64,000 bases of DNA from positions 1-64,000 of the forward strand of contig JANQRI010000042.1 of the NCBI GenBank assembly GCA_028284675.1, given 5' to 3'. This document shows, piece by piece, positions 54,166-63,705 of this stretch. A program made the translations under genes and the position numbers. The notes beneath the pieces were generated by a model. It had not been told where the DNA came from. It did no database searches and saw nothing but the letters and a program-made list of their open reading frames with translations. This DNA comes from Gammaproteobacteria bacterium. Its GTDB lineage: Bacteria; Pseudomonadota; Gammaproteobacteria; HTCC5015. The first letter of the stretch is position 1. Each line of letters begins with the position of its first letter.

Positions 54166-54624
54166 CGGGGATCTCCGCAAAGCACAAAACACAACACCTG
54201 AACTGAAGCATCAGTATTAAACCCAAACATCAGCAACTAAGCCTGAAACAACACTCCCCTGGCAAGCGCATACTGACCTTTACAATAACAAGACTGCATG
54301 ACCCCTCAGAACCACGAGGATAATAATTATACGCATCTTCTTATATCAGCATCGGCCACCCAAATATGATCTTTAGCTATTACATAAAAGATCCACATAT
54401 AGAATATACGCGTGAGCAAACCCAAATACCCGCAAACTAAAAAACACTCAGTGAAAATAAAGTCTTAGACGCAAAAGAGCAGGGCCAAAAACCGTGTTTA
54501 GACAGAGTCTCGTTCAATAATGGACATAAAGAATACGCAGATGAATTTGCCAACGATATAACTAAAGGTACGGTTGGCCAGAAAAATTTTTCCCCGCCAA
54601 ATTCTGCCACATTGTTGCCACTTG
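54166..54624. other. Intergenic region upstream of the kinase operon
   Basis: About 460 bp, AT-rich. It must contain the promoter of the kinase-to-BLUF operon. Small minus-strand frames here are not convincing. No strong promoter consensus or inverted repeat seen. Confidence 0.5.
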
Positions 54625-55014
54625 CTAGCTGAGAGCAGCCGGCATCTGTGACGAATGATGATGTAAAATCGGAGCACTCCTAGACAAATCAATCACAAAA
54701 CTGAAACGTGATGGAAATGAAAGCAGTGCACCATTATCTTTGAATGCAAACAAATATTCGCCATTAAGCACATAACTTTTCTCAATGACTTTTATACAAG
54801 AAATGCTCTTTCTATTGCAGACCACCTGTAACCCTTCTTTCCCTGCAAGCTTGCCGAAATACTCCTGCAAACCCGCCTCCCCTATAACGCGCTCTGATGA
54901 AAAAGTCGGCACCAATACCGCATTAGCCGCATAAAGACCGACCAGTTCATCAATAGCACCCCTGTTCATCAGGCCGGTCCAAAACTCGGGAAATTCGCCA
55001 GCATCATCAACCAT
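54625..55014 (-). CDS. SnoaL/NTF2-like protein
   Basis: The 129-aa protein has an NTF2-like cone fold of the SgcJ/EcaC type: 'FPEFWTGLMNRGAIDELVGLYAANAVLVPTF' split by the family's helix-strand pattern, LQEYFGKLAGKEGLQV, and beta strands ending in SRFSFVIDLS. The ATG at 55014 with ggggag upstream replaces a TTG at 55038. Ligand and function unknown. Confidence 0.85.
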   Translation of the reverse strand: MVDDAGEFPEFWTGLMNRGAIDELVGLYAANAVLVPTFSSERVIGEAGLQEYFGKLAGKEGLQVVCNRKSISCIKVIEKSYVLNGEYLFAFKDNGALLSFPSRFSFVIDLSRSAPILHHHSSQMPAALS

Positions 55015-55084
55015 GACTCCGCTCCCCGTTATTATCAAACCCGTTATCTGTTATTGTAAAACCCCGCATCTAATACTTATTTAG

Positions 55085-55975
55085 TTATTCACTGGAAGAG
55101 CGGGGTTTGCTGAATTTTAGCGTCATGCGGTTTGATTCACCAATTTCAGTATACTGCTGTTGTAACTCAGGATTATCTTTGCTGGTATATAATCCCGGCG
55201 GTAAACGCCAGACAATATCATTTTCTCCAGGCTGATCTTTTGGGTTGGCATTGACATCCGTCTCACCAAGATACTCAAAACCGGCCATTTTCATTTTTTC
55301 GATCACAAATTCAGGTTTTAAGTAGCCTTTTGAACCATCAGCCCACTCATCAGACTTATCATCCGGCGCACGATGCTGGACTACACCTACAATACCGCCT
55401 GGTTTTAATACCCGATATGCTTCACCCAGCGCTTGTGTCAAATATCCGCCGACACCCTCAAAACGGGCCAGATTATGTAACGCACGGATAAACAATACGG
55501 CATCCGCTTTACCCTCTAGCGTGTCCGGCAAAGTTTTAAGCGTATAAGCCTCAGCAGCAGCACCATTTTCGCCACCCCAGCCTGCTGCTTTCGCAACCCA
55601 TTTGGCAGGCCATTTCTGACGTTCCTGTATAAAAACCTCCGTCGCAAAACTGAAATTAGGCCACATATCAGCGCCATAATCTGCCCCAATTAACTTTCCC
55701 TTGTTACCCAAATAAGGCACCAATATTCCTGAATACCAGCCCTCGCCCGGCAACACTTCTACAACCGTCATACCAGGCGCTATACCGAAAAATTCCAGGG
55801 TTTCGCCAGGATGGCGGTACTGATAGCGGGCTTTAATCTCCTCAGTCTGCATTTCCAGCACTTCAGCAAGCCGCTCAGAATCAGGCGCCACAGAAGACTG
55901 TGTCTGCGAAGGGGGCTCTGTTGGCTGCTGACAGGCAGCTAATATCAGAATCAAAGGAACCAATAGTTTTTTCAT
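55085..55975 (-). CDS. Predicted lipoprotein with methyltransferase-like domain
   Basis: The 296-aa protein has an N-terminal signal and lipobox ILAAC (Cys15). The rest is a SAM-methyltransferase-like fold common in periplasmic 'class I SAM methyltransferase' proteins: FFGIAPGMTVVEVLPGEGWYSGIL (motif I), LIGADYG, 'DAVLFIRALHNLARF' and LKPGGIVGVVQHRAP. Activity in the periplasm is not established. The ATG at 55975 follows aaggtg; the longer frame to 56083 is rejected. Confidence 0.87.
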   Translation of the reverse strand: MKKLLVPLILILAACQQPTEPPSQTQSSVAPDSERLAEVLEMQTEEIKARYQYRHPGETLEFFGIAPGMTVVEVLPGEGWYSGILVPYLGNKGKLIGADYGADMWPNFSFATEVFIQERQKWPAKWVAKAAGWGGENGAAAEAYTLKTLPDTLEGKADAVLFIRALHNLARFEGVGGYLTQALGEAYRVLKPGGIVGVVQHRAPDDKSDEWADGSKGYLKPEFVIEKMKMAGFEYLGETDVNANPKDQPGENDIVWRLPPGLYTSKDNPELQQQYTEIGESNRMTLKFSKPRSSSE

Positions 55976-56113
55976 GCCATTACACCTTAATAGTATTGCT
56001 ATTTGACTGGAACAGAATAGTATTTTATCCATGATCGGAGCACAAGCCGTATGGATACAAGGCCGGCCCGGCTCTGACAACATAACAACTGACTGGATGA
56101 TAAACTTTCTGGT

Positions 56114-56800
56114 ATGTTTTACATATTACTGACAATATTTATTTTTATTGCTGCCTACCTCCCAAATATCTGGGTATCATTAACGATGGCAAAATATAAA
56201 AAAGAGATTGCCGATATGCCGGGCACAGGTGGCGAACTTGCGTCACATTTACTCGAACGCTTCGATATGAACGGCTACAATATCGAGCAAACCACCGCAA
56301 ACAACGATCATTACGACCCCCGCAACCGAACTATTCGCCTCAGCCCGGACAATTACTCCGGCAAGTCATTAACAGCCATCGCAGTTGCCGCCCATGAAGT
56401 TGGCCATGCAATTCAGCATCACAGGCAGGAAAAAATATTTCAATTACGCAGCAAATATATTCCGATTGCACAGCTGTTACAAAAAACCGGAATACTACTT
56501 ATTGGCATAGCACCACTCATTTTACTTATAACCAAAGCACCATTAGCTGCTTTTATCGTCGGCGGAGCCAGTTTTATACTACAGTTTATTGGTGCATTAT
56601 CCTACCTGATCGTATTACCTGAAGAATGGGATGCCAGCTTTAATAAAGCTTTGCCAATATTGATTGACGGTAAATACATTCATGCGAATCATATTGATCC
56701 GGTCAAACATGTTTTAAGAGCAGCCGCATTTACATACTTTGCTGCAGCCCTGGCAAGTATCCTTAACATAGGCCGCTGGCTGATGATATTACGCCGGTAA
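56114..56800 (+). CDS. YugP-like neutral zinc metallopeptidase
   Basis: The 228-aa membrane metalloprotease has HEXXH at 94-98 (AAHEVGHAIQH), an N-terminal transmembrane helix and three further hydrophobic segments, as in the YugP family. Downstream PEEWDASFNKALPIL carries the likely third ligand (Glu/Asp). Substrate unknown. It is followed after 33 bp by the yajQ gene. Confidence 0.92.
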   Translation: MFYILLTIFIFIAAYLPNIWVSLTMAKYKKEIADMPGTGGELASHLLERFDMNGYNIEQTTANNDHYDPRNRTIRLSPDNYSGKSLTAIAVAAHEVGHAIQHHRQEKIFQLRSKYIPIAQLLQKTGILLIGIAPLILLITKAPLAAFIVGGASFILQFIGALSYLIVLPEEWDASFNKALPILIDGKYIHANHIDPVKHVLRAAAFTYFAAALASILNIGRWLMILRR

Positions 56801-56833
56801 ACCAGCGGCAATTAATACTAACTGGAGGGAAAA

Positions 56834-57316
56834 ATGCCGTCATTCGATATTGTATCTGAAGTTGAACTGCAAGAGATTCACAATGCCGTGGACAATGCAA
56901 ACCGCGAACTGGAAACACGTTTTGATTTTCGCAAAGTCGAAGCCTCTTATATCTGGTCAAAACAGGATATCACCGTAACTGCCGAAGCAGATTTCCAATT
57001 GCAACAAATGCTGGACATTTTACGTAATAAGCTCACAAAACGGGGTATTGATATAAGCGCAATGCAGGTTGACGAACCGTTACACTCCGGTAAAACATTT
57101 AGCAGAAAAGTAACTTTCAAACAGGGAATTGATGCAGTGACCGCAAAAAAAATCATAAAATTAATAAAAGATAAAAAAATAAAAGTGCAATCAACGATAC
57201 AGGGAGACCAGGTAAGAGTCAGTGGAAAAAAGAAAGATGATTTGCAAACAGTAATGACCATGGTTAAGGATGCCAACCTCGGGCAGCCTTTTCAATTCAC
57301 CAACTTCCGCGATTAA
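56834..57316 (+). CDS. yajQ: YajQ-family nucleotide-binding protein
   Basis: The 160-aa protein has two ferredoxin-like domains: [22 protein letters not shown] at the N-terminus, '[29 protein letters not shown]', and a C-terminal '[20 protein letters not shown]' ending [10 protein letters not shown]. Family members bind nucleotides and tRNA; the Xanthomonas homologue is a cyclic-di-GMP-binding regulator. Good match across the full length, with an ggagg ribosome-binding site. Confidence 0.96.
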   Translation: MPSFDIVSEVELQEIHNAVDNANRELETRFDFRKVEASYIWSKQDITVTAEADFQLQQMLDILRNKLTKRGIDISAMQVDEPLHSGKTFSRKVTFKQGIDAVTAKKIIKLIKDKKIKVQSTIQGDQVRVSGKKKDDLQTVMTMVKDANLGQPFQFTNFRD

Positions 57317-57342
57317 ATAATAACAGCGTGAAAATAAAAGCC

Positions 57343-59709
57343 TTAATCACCAATCATTTTACAATGCGGCACCTGCAAATCATTCAACTCAAAATAATCG
57401 CTTCGTAATAACCAATCTTCCAATTCCTCTGCCGGTTTGGGACGGCATATATGGTATCCCTGCGCCATTTCACACCCCTGCTCAGCCAGCCAATCTATAG
57501 CCTCTTGGCTTTCAACACCCTCTGCAACCACAGAAAGCCCCATATTATGAGCCAGCTCTATAGTAGAATGAGTAATAATCCTATCGCCTTCATCATAGGG
57601 CAGTTTCATCACAAAAGCCTTATCTATTTTAAGCTCATGCACGGGCAAACGTTTTAGTTGAGCCAAAGACGAGTATCCGGTTCCATAATCATCAATGGAC
57701 AGGCGAATCCCTTTACTTTTCAAACGTGTTAATACCTGATTAACCAAAACATCATTTTCGACAACTGCGCTCTCGGTAATCTCAAGGCAAAGCACGTTTA
57801 AGGGTAAGTCATAAGCACCCAGGATATTAAGCACAGCATCGCAAAAAGACGGGTCTTTAAGGTTTTCAGCCGATATATTAACTGAAATAGACAGATCAAA
57901 CCCTTTCTTTTGAAACAAACTGCACTGATGCAAAGCTTCACGTATAACCCACATTGTCAAAAGATTAATTTGTCCTACCTGTTCACAAATCCCAATAAAG
58001 TCATCAGGCGGTATCATTCCAAGCTTCGGGTGCTGCCACCGCACAAGCGCCTCAAGCTGCTCAACTCTACGGTTTTTTAAGTTAATTTTGGGTTGATAAT
58101 AAAGTATAAGCTGAGACTTTATAATCGCCTGTTTAATATCATTCATAAGTTTTAAACGGTAAACCGCGTTTACATCCAACGCTTCATCATATAATTGATA
58201 AGCTAATTTTTCTTTTTGAGCCATATGCAGTGCAGCATCTGATTTTTGCATCAAAACGAAAGCTTCTTCACCATGCGCGGGATATAATGCAACACCAATA
58301 CGGATATGCAGCTGTAAAGAAATATTTCTATGAACAAAAGGCTCCTCAAATTGCCTCAACAAAGACTTCACACGTGCAGCGACCTTGAATTCATCAACCT
58401 CATTCATTATGCATGCAAACTGCACTGTCCCTAAATGAGCCACGAAATCAATAAAATCAATGGCCAATAACCTCACCGCCACTTCTTTTATAACCTCATC
58501 GCCCACTTTATGCCCGAGCGTATCATTGACTTCATGCATATTACCAACACCGACCTGAAACAAACCAAAAACCGGCATATCTGTATTCACAAGCTGGTTT
58601 ATCTCAAAAACAAGCCGGCTTCGATTAGGCAAATGTGTTAACAAATTATGTGATGCCCGATAGTCTATCTCTTTTTCTTTAGCTTCCAGCTCTGTCCGCA
58701 TCCGGGCAAACTCATTTCCTAAACAACTTATTTCTCTGGCACTGCCAATCATCCCTTTCCAATCATCACCTTCTTTTAAATCAGAATTTCTTATTCCCTC
58801 CAACAACAAATTGACCGGCTTCACAAAAACCACTGTTAACGCATAGGCAACCCCAAGTCCAAATACCAACAAAAATACCCCAAAAAGAATGAGCCCCGAT
58901 GAGAACTGATGTACAGCAGAAAACAGCTTATCTTTAAAACCATGAAAAACAACTATTAATTGTCTGCCGTCGACATACCCGAGCTTTAAATGTGTTGCCA
59001 CAACATCTTCACTCAAATCACCCTGCAACACCTCAGATACTGAAACCCCTTTTAAGCCCTCAAAACTGGATGAGGCCAATAAACGCCATCCATCCGATTC
59101 CTGCAATAAAACCCGCGTTATCAAATCTGTCGCAAAAGAAACTCCTTGGGCAAACTGATCATCTATCAGGTAACCGAACGCTATCCAGCCGATAAACTTA
59201 TTTTCAAACTGCAAAGATGCGATACTCAGCTGATATATGCCATTGTACAGCGAATAAAAATATGTACCTTCCGGAATAACAGGCTGTTGACCCAATCGGC
59301 CCTCTTCAAAACCTGATTGAGCATCATGATCTCCCTGCCCCGACACTCTTTTAACCACTTCACCAATAACCGTTCCATTTGCGGAAATCGCAATAGCGAT
59401 ATCTGCCTCTATTTGCTCACGATGGGCATTTAGTTCAGCCACCAGTCTTTGCTTATCACCTTGTAAAAGCTGAGGCAACTGAGAATTTTTCGCAATTTTT
59501 CCAACAAAATCCTCTAAAAATTCGGCTCTATTTCTGGAATAGTTCAAAAAAAGCGTGGAAGCCATATCCAAACGGTCATTAATATAAATACTTTCCTGAT
59601 TGCTTATCAGGCGATACACCACACCAAAAGCTACTGCCTCCAGTAACAGCACAAAGCCAGCCAAAAACAAGAATATTCTGCCTTTCAGACCCAACATAGA
59701 CTCATTCAA
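57343..59709 (-). CDS. Membrane GGDEF/EAL protein with degenerate GGDEF
   Basis: The 788-aa protein has a transmembrane helix (~12-33), a periplasmic sensory domain (~35-265), a second helix (~270-295), a HAMP-like region, a GGDEF domain (~345-510) and an EAL domain (~525-770). GGDEF is lost: HLGTVQFAC (425-433) replaces R(x)GGDEF. The EAL site is intact: EAL at 553-555, 'SVNISAEN', CLEITESA, IDDYGTGYSS, KIDKAF, VAEGVESQ and QGYHICRP. It should be a cyclic-di-GMP phosphodiesterase with the GGDEF acting as regulator. It is convergent with yajQ. Confidence 0.94.
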   Translation of the reverse strand: MNESMLGLKGRIFLFLAGFVLLLEAVAFGVVYRLISNQESIYINDRLDMASTLFLNYSRNRAEFLEDFVGKIAKNSQLPQLLQGDKQRLVAELNAHREQIEADIAIAISANGTVIGEVVKRVSGQGDHDAQSGFEEGRLGQQPVIPEGTYFYSLYNGIYQLSIASLQFENKFIGWIAFGYLIDDQFAQGVSFATDLITRVLLQESDGWRLLASSSFEGLKGVSVSEVLQGDLSEDVVATHLKLGYVDGRQLIVVFHGFKDKLFSAVHQFSSGLILFGVFLLVFGLGVAYALTVVFVKPVNLLLEGIRNSDLKEGDDWKGMIGSAREISCLGNEFARMRTELEAKEKEIDYRASHNLLTHLPNRSRLVFEINQLVNTDMPVFGLFQVGVGNMHEVNDTLGHKVGDEVIKEVAVRLLAIDFIDFVAHLGTVQFACIMNEVDEFKVAARVKSLLRQFEEPFVHRNISLQLHIRIGVALYPAHGEEAFVLMQKSDAALHMAQKEKLAYQLYDEALDVNAVYRLKLMNDIKQAIIKSQLILYYQPKINLKNRRVEQLEALVRWQHPKLGMIPPDDFIGICEQVGQINLLTMWVIREALHQCSLFQKKGFDLSISVNISAENLKDPSFCDAVLNILGAYDLPLNVLCLEITESAVVENDVLVNQVLTRLKSKGIRLSIDDYGTGYSSLAQLKRLPVHELKIDKAFVMKLPYDEGDRIITHSTIELAHNMGLSVVAEGVESQEAIDWLAEQGCEMAQGYHICRPKPAEELEDWLLRSDYFELNDLQVPHCKMIGD

Positions 59710-60021
59710 TAGTTTTTATATCGGCAAACCTACACCGGGTTAATAAAACCTCAATTAGTATTAAACAGGCAACCATTCATTAGATCGGCGAAAAACCACC
59801 ATTTCTGAACCCAAATAAGCAATACTTAAAACATCAGGATACACTGATCTTTAACATCACTCGCAAGCATTCACAGACTTTCCCTGCCAGCCAAAGCAAG
59901 TTTAGTTTTAAATACTTTATTGATTCAGCCGATATAGCAGAGGATAACCGGAGAATTTCAGACACTCACAAAAACCGCTTACCCGATACCACCGGGCACC
60001 GAACCAAGGAGGAAAAGTTCA
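59710..60021. promoter_or_regulatory. Divergent intergenic region between EAL gene and PotD-like gene
   Basis: 312 bp without a gene, AT-rich. It contains the promoters of both divergent units and, at its right end, the strong aaggagg ribosome-binding site of the PotD-like gene (accaaggaggaaaagttca-ATG). No riboswitch or palindrome recognised. Confidence 0.5.
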
Positions 60022-61092
60022 ATGCTGACAGAAAAATCCGATATTTTTAAAACTCTACTATCCTGTTTTTTGCTTATCACCAGCACACAAGCCTTTAGCG
60101 CAGAGAAACCTACCGAGGAACTGGTATTTTTAAACTGGGCCGACTACATCGACCCCGAAGTCATCAAAGAATTTGAAATGAAATTTAATACAAAGATTAC
60201 TGAAATCAATTTTGAATCAAATGATGACAGGGATATTATGGTCAACGAAACGAACGGCACCGCATATGACCTGGTAGTCGTCAATGGCATTCAGCTGGAA
60301 CTTTACAAACGACAGGGGTGGTTGGCACCGATTAATGAAAAACTGGCTCCCAACATTAAGCACATATACCCCAAATGGAAAAATGCATTTCCTGGAGCAA
60401 AAGGCTATGCCGCCCCATATTTTTGGGGAACAATGGGCATTGCGTACCGCAGCGACCTGGTATCCAACCCGCCAACACGCTGGATGGACATTCTCAACCC
60501 CACGTCCGAATTACAGCAACGCATTATAATGATAGACAGCTCACGGGATCTGATTGGCGTCGCTTTAAAGGCACTGGGCTATTCCGCCAACAGCCAAAAA
60601 AGCGAGCAACTTAAAGAAGCTGAAAAGCTTTTGGAAAAACAGAAACCTTTTGTAAAAGCGTACGGCTATATTGACCTTACCGAAGAATCATCACTCGTCA
60701 GGGGTCAAACCCTGGCAACCACCATATTCAGCGGCGACGCATTAATGCTACAGGAGCAGCACCCAGGCATTAAGTATGTATTACCGGAAGAAGGTGGAAA
60801 CATATGGGTCGACTACATCACTGTTATGGCCAGCTCCAAAAAGAAAGAACTGGCTTATAAGTTCGTCAATTTTATTAATCAGCCAAAAAAGGCCGCGCAA
60901 CTTGCTCAATTTGTATACTATGCAACCCCCAATAAAGGCGCTGAAAAGCATATGGGAAGCGAGTACTTAAAAGACCCGATAATATATCCCAGCCAGGAAA
61001 CCTTAAAACATTCCGAATTTTATGCGCAAATATCACCCCGAGTGCAACGAAAACGTAATCAGATTTTTTCCCGGATAGTTGATAAAAATTAA
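60022..61092 (+). CDS. PotD-like periplasmic polyamine-binding protein
   Basis: This 356-aa type II periplasmic binding protein has a signal peptide (cleaved near QAFSA), then 'LVFLNWADYIDPEVIKEFE', DLVVVNGIQLELYKRQGWL, GYAAPYFWGTMGIAYR and 'LPEEGGNIWVDYITVMASS', the spermidine/putrescine-binding pattern with conserved aromatic and Asp residues in the pocket. There are no ABC transporter genes beside it. Instead a GGDEF-EAL receptor follows after 11 bp, as with NspS-MbaA of Vibrio cholerae, so it probably reports ligand rather than transports it. Confidence 0.93.
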   Translation: MLTEKSDIFKTLLSCFLLITSTQAFSAEKPTEELVFLNWADYIDPEVIKEFEMKFNTKITEINFESNDDRDIMVNETNGTAYDLVVVNGIQLELYKRQGWLAPINEKLAPNIKHIYPKWKNAFPGAKGYAAPYFWGTMGIAYRSDLVSNPPTRWMDILNPTSELQQRIIMIDSSRDLIGVALKALGYSANSQKSEQLKEAEKLLEKQKPFVKAYGYIDLTEESSLVRGQTLATTIFSGDALMLQEQHPGIKYVLPEEGGNIWVDYITVMASSKKKELAYKFVNFINQPKKAAQLAQFVYYATPNKGAEKHMGSEYLKDPIIYPSQETLKHSEFYAQISPRVQRKRNQIFSRIVDKN

Positions 61093-61103
61093 TCGGTCGC
61101 GCA

Positions 61104-63569
61104 GTGCGCTTAAAAACCCAAATACTGCTGCTGATCACACCTTTAATCGTGATCCCGCTGCTGACTCTTGGGTGGATAGCTCATAACCACCTGCGCCATA
61201 CATCTGAGCAGCGCACACTTGACCAAATGGAAGTATTATTGGATCAGGTTTCATTAAATATTGAATCAGAAATTGATGCGGCCGAATTCATTATAAAAAC
61301 CATTTCAAAACTCAGCCTTGTGCAACAATATGCACTGACTGCGAGTGAGCTTGACCGTTATGCAATAATACAACCCTCATTACTTAGACTACTGGCAAGT
61401 TTTCAGAAAACAAACCCTGATTATTATGAAATGCGTATTTTGATGCCCGACGGTTATGAAGACTTACGCTCCACAATCAAAAGAATACCCAACATTACCG
61501 AGGAGGAAGCTGAAACTCCATACTTTAAAGAGTTAAGTAATTCAGCACAAGACATATACACAACATACATAATCAACCCGGATAACAACGAGCCCGCTTT
61601 AATTGTCGGCAAAGCATTACGCTTCGGCAATAAAACAGTCGATGCAATTACAGACAGCACTGTACTACGGGGCTATCTTGTGGTCACAATAAAGCCGCAG
61701 TATTCCTCACAGCAAACGACTTCATACCTGTTTGGCAAAAAAGGCGTTCTGTTTTTTACTGACAACCAAGGCCGGATTTTATATCATCCAGACGGACCAG
61801 CGCAAAAACAGCTTCCCGCGCCGTTCTTAAAAAAGCTTAAGAGCCCCACAGAAGAACAACTTACCTGGTCAGCAAACCTATTTGGAGAACAGGTTTATAT
61901 CAATAGCCGCAAATTGCATAAGAACCTGTTTGTTGTCGGGTCATTGCCCAAGAAAGAAGTGCTTGAAGCCGGTCAGCAACTGGGCATGCTGATTGTCGCA
62001 ATTACCGCACTTAGCATCATATTAACCCTGACGACACTATACTTTTTCCTTAACCGTATCCTTATCAAACCCATTCAACTGTTAAACAACGCCGCAAACC
62101 AAATAGCCGGCGGCAATCTGACGAATGACATACAAATTAAAACACAAGGTGAAATCGGCGATCTGGCTTACACATTCAATCATATGCGTGAAAATCTACG
62201 GCTTTCCAATGATAAAATCCGCCACCTCGCCTATCATGACCCTCTGACAGGGTTGCCAAACAGAAGAATGCTGCATGAGTATTTGTCGCACACAATGGCA
62301 TATTGCCGGCGCAGACAGCTCTTTATGGCTGTGCTGTTACTCGACATAGACGACTTCAAACGGATCAATGATGCACTTGGGCATCAGGCCGGTGACAACC
62401 TGCTCAACGCGGTATCCAAATTGCTTAAGGAGTGCCTGCGCAGCGAAGACCTGGTAGTGGTAAATGTAGATGAACCACCGGACACCGGCTCTCAATTCAT
62501 GGCCAGAATCGGCGGGGATGAGTTCGTCATATTACTGCCTGATATCAAAACCCCGCATGATGTACAAATTGTCGCACGGCGTATCCTGCAACTGCTGTCA
62601 GAGCCGATTCAGATAGCAAATCATCAGCTTTATCTGACCGCCAGCATTGGCATTACAATTTTTCCGTCCGATGCGGAAGACGAAGAGTCATTGATGAAAA
62701 ACTCAGACATCGCGATGTACAAAGCAAAAGCAGACGGAAAAAACAGCTTCAGGTTTTATTCACATACAATGAACGAAGCAGCCAACCAGCGCATACATAT
62801 GGAGAACAAACTGCGCACTGCCCTGAGCCAGGAAAAGCTTTCCTTGCATTATCAGCCAATCGTCGATATCAGTGCCGGAAGAACCGCAGGCTTCGAGGCA
62901 CTGCTACGCTGGCAGGACCCGGAACTCGGCTTTGTCAGCCCGGAGGTTTTTATCCCAATTGCCGAAGAAACAGGACTGATTCTGCCAATCGGTGAGTGGG
63001 TACTAAAGCAGGCCTGCACTCAGTTAAAATCCTGGCATAACCAGGGCCATGATGACTTATTCGTTTCAATCAACGTTTCAAATGTCCAGGTCGCCCGCAG
63101 TGATTTAGTGACTATTGTGCGAACTCACTTATCCGATACCGCACTGTCGCCGGAATCCGTGCACCTGGAACTGACCGAAAGCAGTTTCGTCATTGAAAAA
63201 GGCCGGACCTCGGACACCCTCAAAAAACTGCAGGATCTTGGTGTCTATATATCCCTGGACGATTTCGGCACCGGCTACTCTTCGCTGGCACGGCTCAGAA
63301 ACCTGCCGATTAATGTACTGAAAATCGACCGGATGTTTATCAATAACATGTTTAAATCAAAGGAAGATGCAGCGATCGTGTCGGCAATTATCGCGATGGG
63401 TCGCAGCATGGATATACATGTGCTGGCCGAAGGCATAGAAACCCAGGAGCAGTACGACAGCCTGGCCCAGAAAGGCTGCGATATGGTGCAGGGATATTTA
63501 ATTTCCCGCCCGATACCGGCTTCTGAGGTTCCCGGATTTATCGCTGCACAATTAACCAGCGTTGCATGA
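61104..63569 (+). CDS. GGDEF-EAL membrane receptor (MbaA-like)
   Basis: The 821-aa protein starts with GTG and is 11 bp after the PotD-like gene. A transmembrane helix (~8-25), a periplasmic dCache-type domain (~30-290), a second helix (~295-318), HAMP (~318-370), GGDEF intact at 470-474 (RIGGDEFV) with 'HDPLTGLPNRR', and EAL intact at 598-600 (FEALLRW), with 'LELTESSF', LDDFGTGYSSL, KIDRMF, LAEGIETQEQ and QGYLISRP. Both domains have active-site motifs, so it may make and degrade cyclic-di-GMP in response to the bound PotD-like partner. GTG and no strong ribosome-binding site suggest coupled translation. Confidence 0.95.
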   Translation: MRLKTQILLLITPLIVIPLLTLGWIAHNHLRHTSEQRTLDQMEVLLDQVSLNIESEIDAAEFIIKTISKLSLVQQYALTASELDRYAIIQPSLLRLLASFQKTNPDYYEMRILMPDGYEDLRSTIKRIPNITEEEAETPYFKELSNSAQDIYTTYIINPDNNEPALIVGKALRFGNKTVDAITDSTVLRGYLVVTIKPQYSSQQTTSYLFGKKGVLFFTDNQGRILYHPDGPAQKQLPAPFLKKLKSPTEEQLTWSANLFGEQVYINSRKLHKNLFVVGSLPKKEVLEAGQQLGMLIVAITALSIILTLTTLYFFLNRILIKPIQLLNNAANQIAGGNLTNDIQIKTQGEIGDLAYTFNHMRENLRLSNDKIRHLAYHDPLTGLPNRRMLHEYLSHTMAYCRRRQLFMAVLLLDIDDFKRINDALGHQAGDNLLNAVSKLLKECLRSEDLVVVNVDEPPDTGSQFMARIGGDEFVILLPDIKTPHDVQIVARRILQLLSEPIQIANHQLYLTASIGITIFPSDAEDEESLMKNSDIAMYKAKADGKNSFRFYSHTMNEAANQRIHMENKLRTALSQEKLSLHYQPIVDISAGRTAGFEALLRWQDPELGFVSPEVFIPIAEETGLILPIGEWVLKQACTQLKSWHNQGHDDLFVSINVSNVQVARSDLVTIVRTHLSDTALSPESVHLELTESSFVIEKGRTSDTLKKLQDLGVYISLDDFGTGYSSLARLRNLPINVLKIDRMFINNMFKSKEDAAIVSAIIAMGRSMDIHVLAEGIETQEQYDSLAQKGCDMVQGYLISRPIPASEVPGFIAAQLTSVA

Positions 63570-63705
63570 TGGTGATTTCTAGATAGCCGTGCTGCCTGCG
63601 GCTTCTATAACTTTTGGTGTATAAAACCTTCGATGAATACAAGCTTCGTCTAAATTCCTTTAGGCTGCTGCTTAGCCCTGTACAGATACAACCCGGGACC
63701 GGCAG

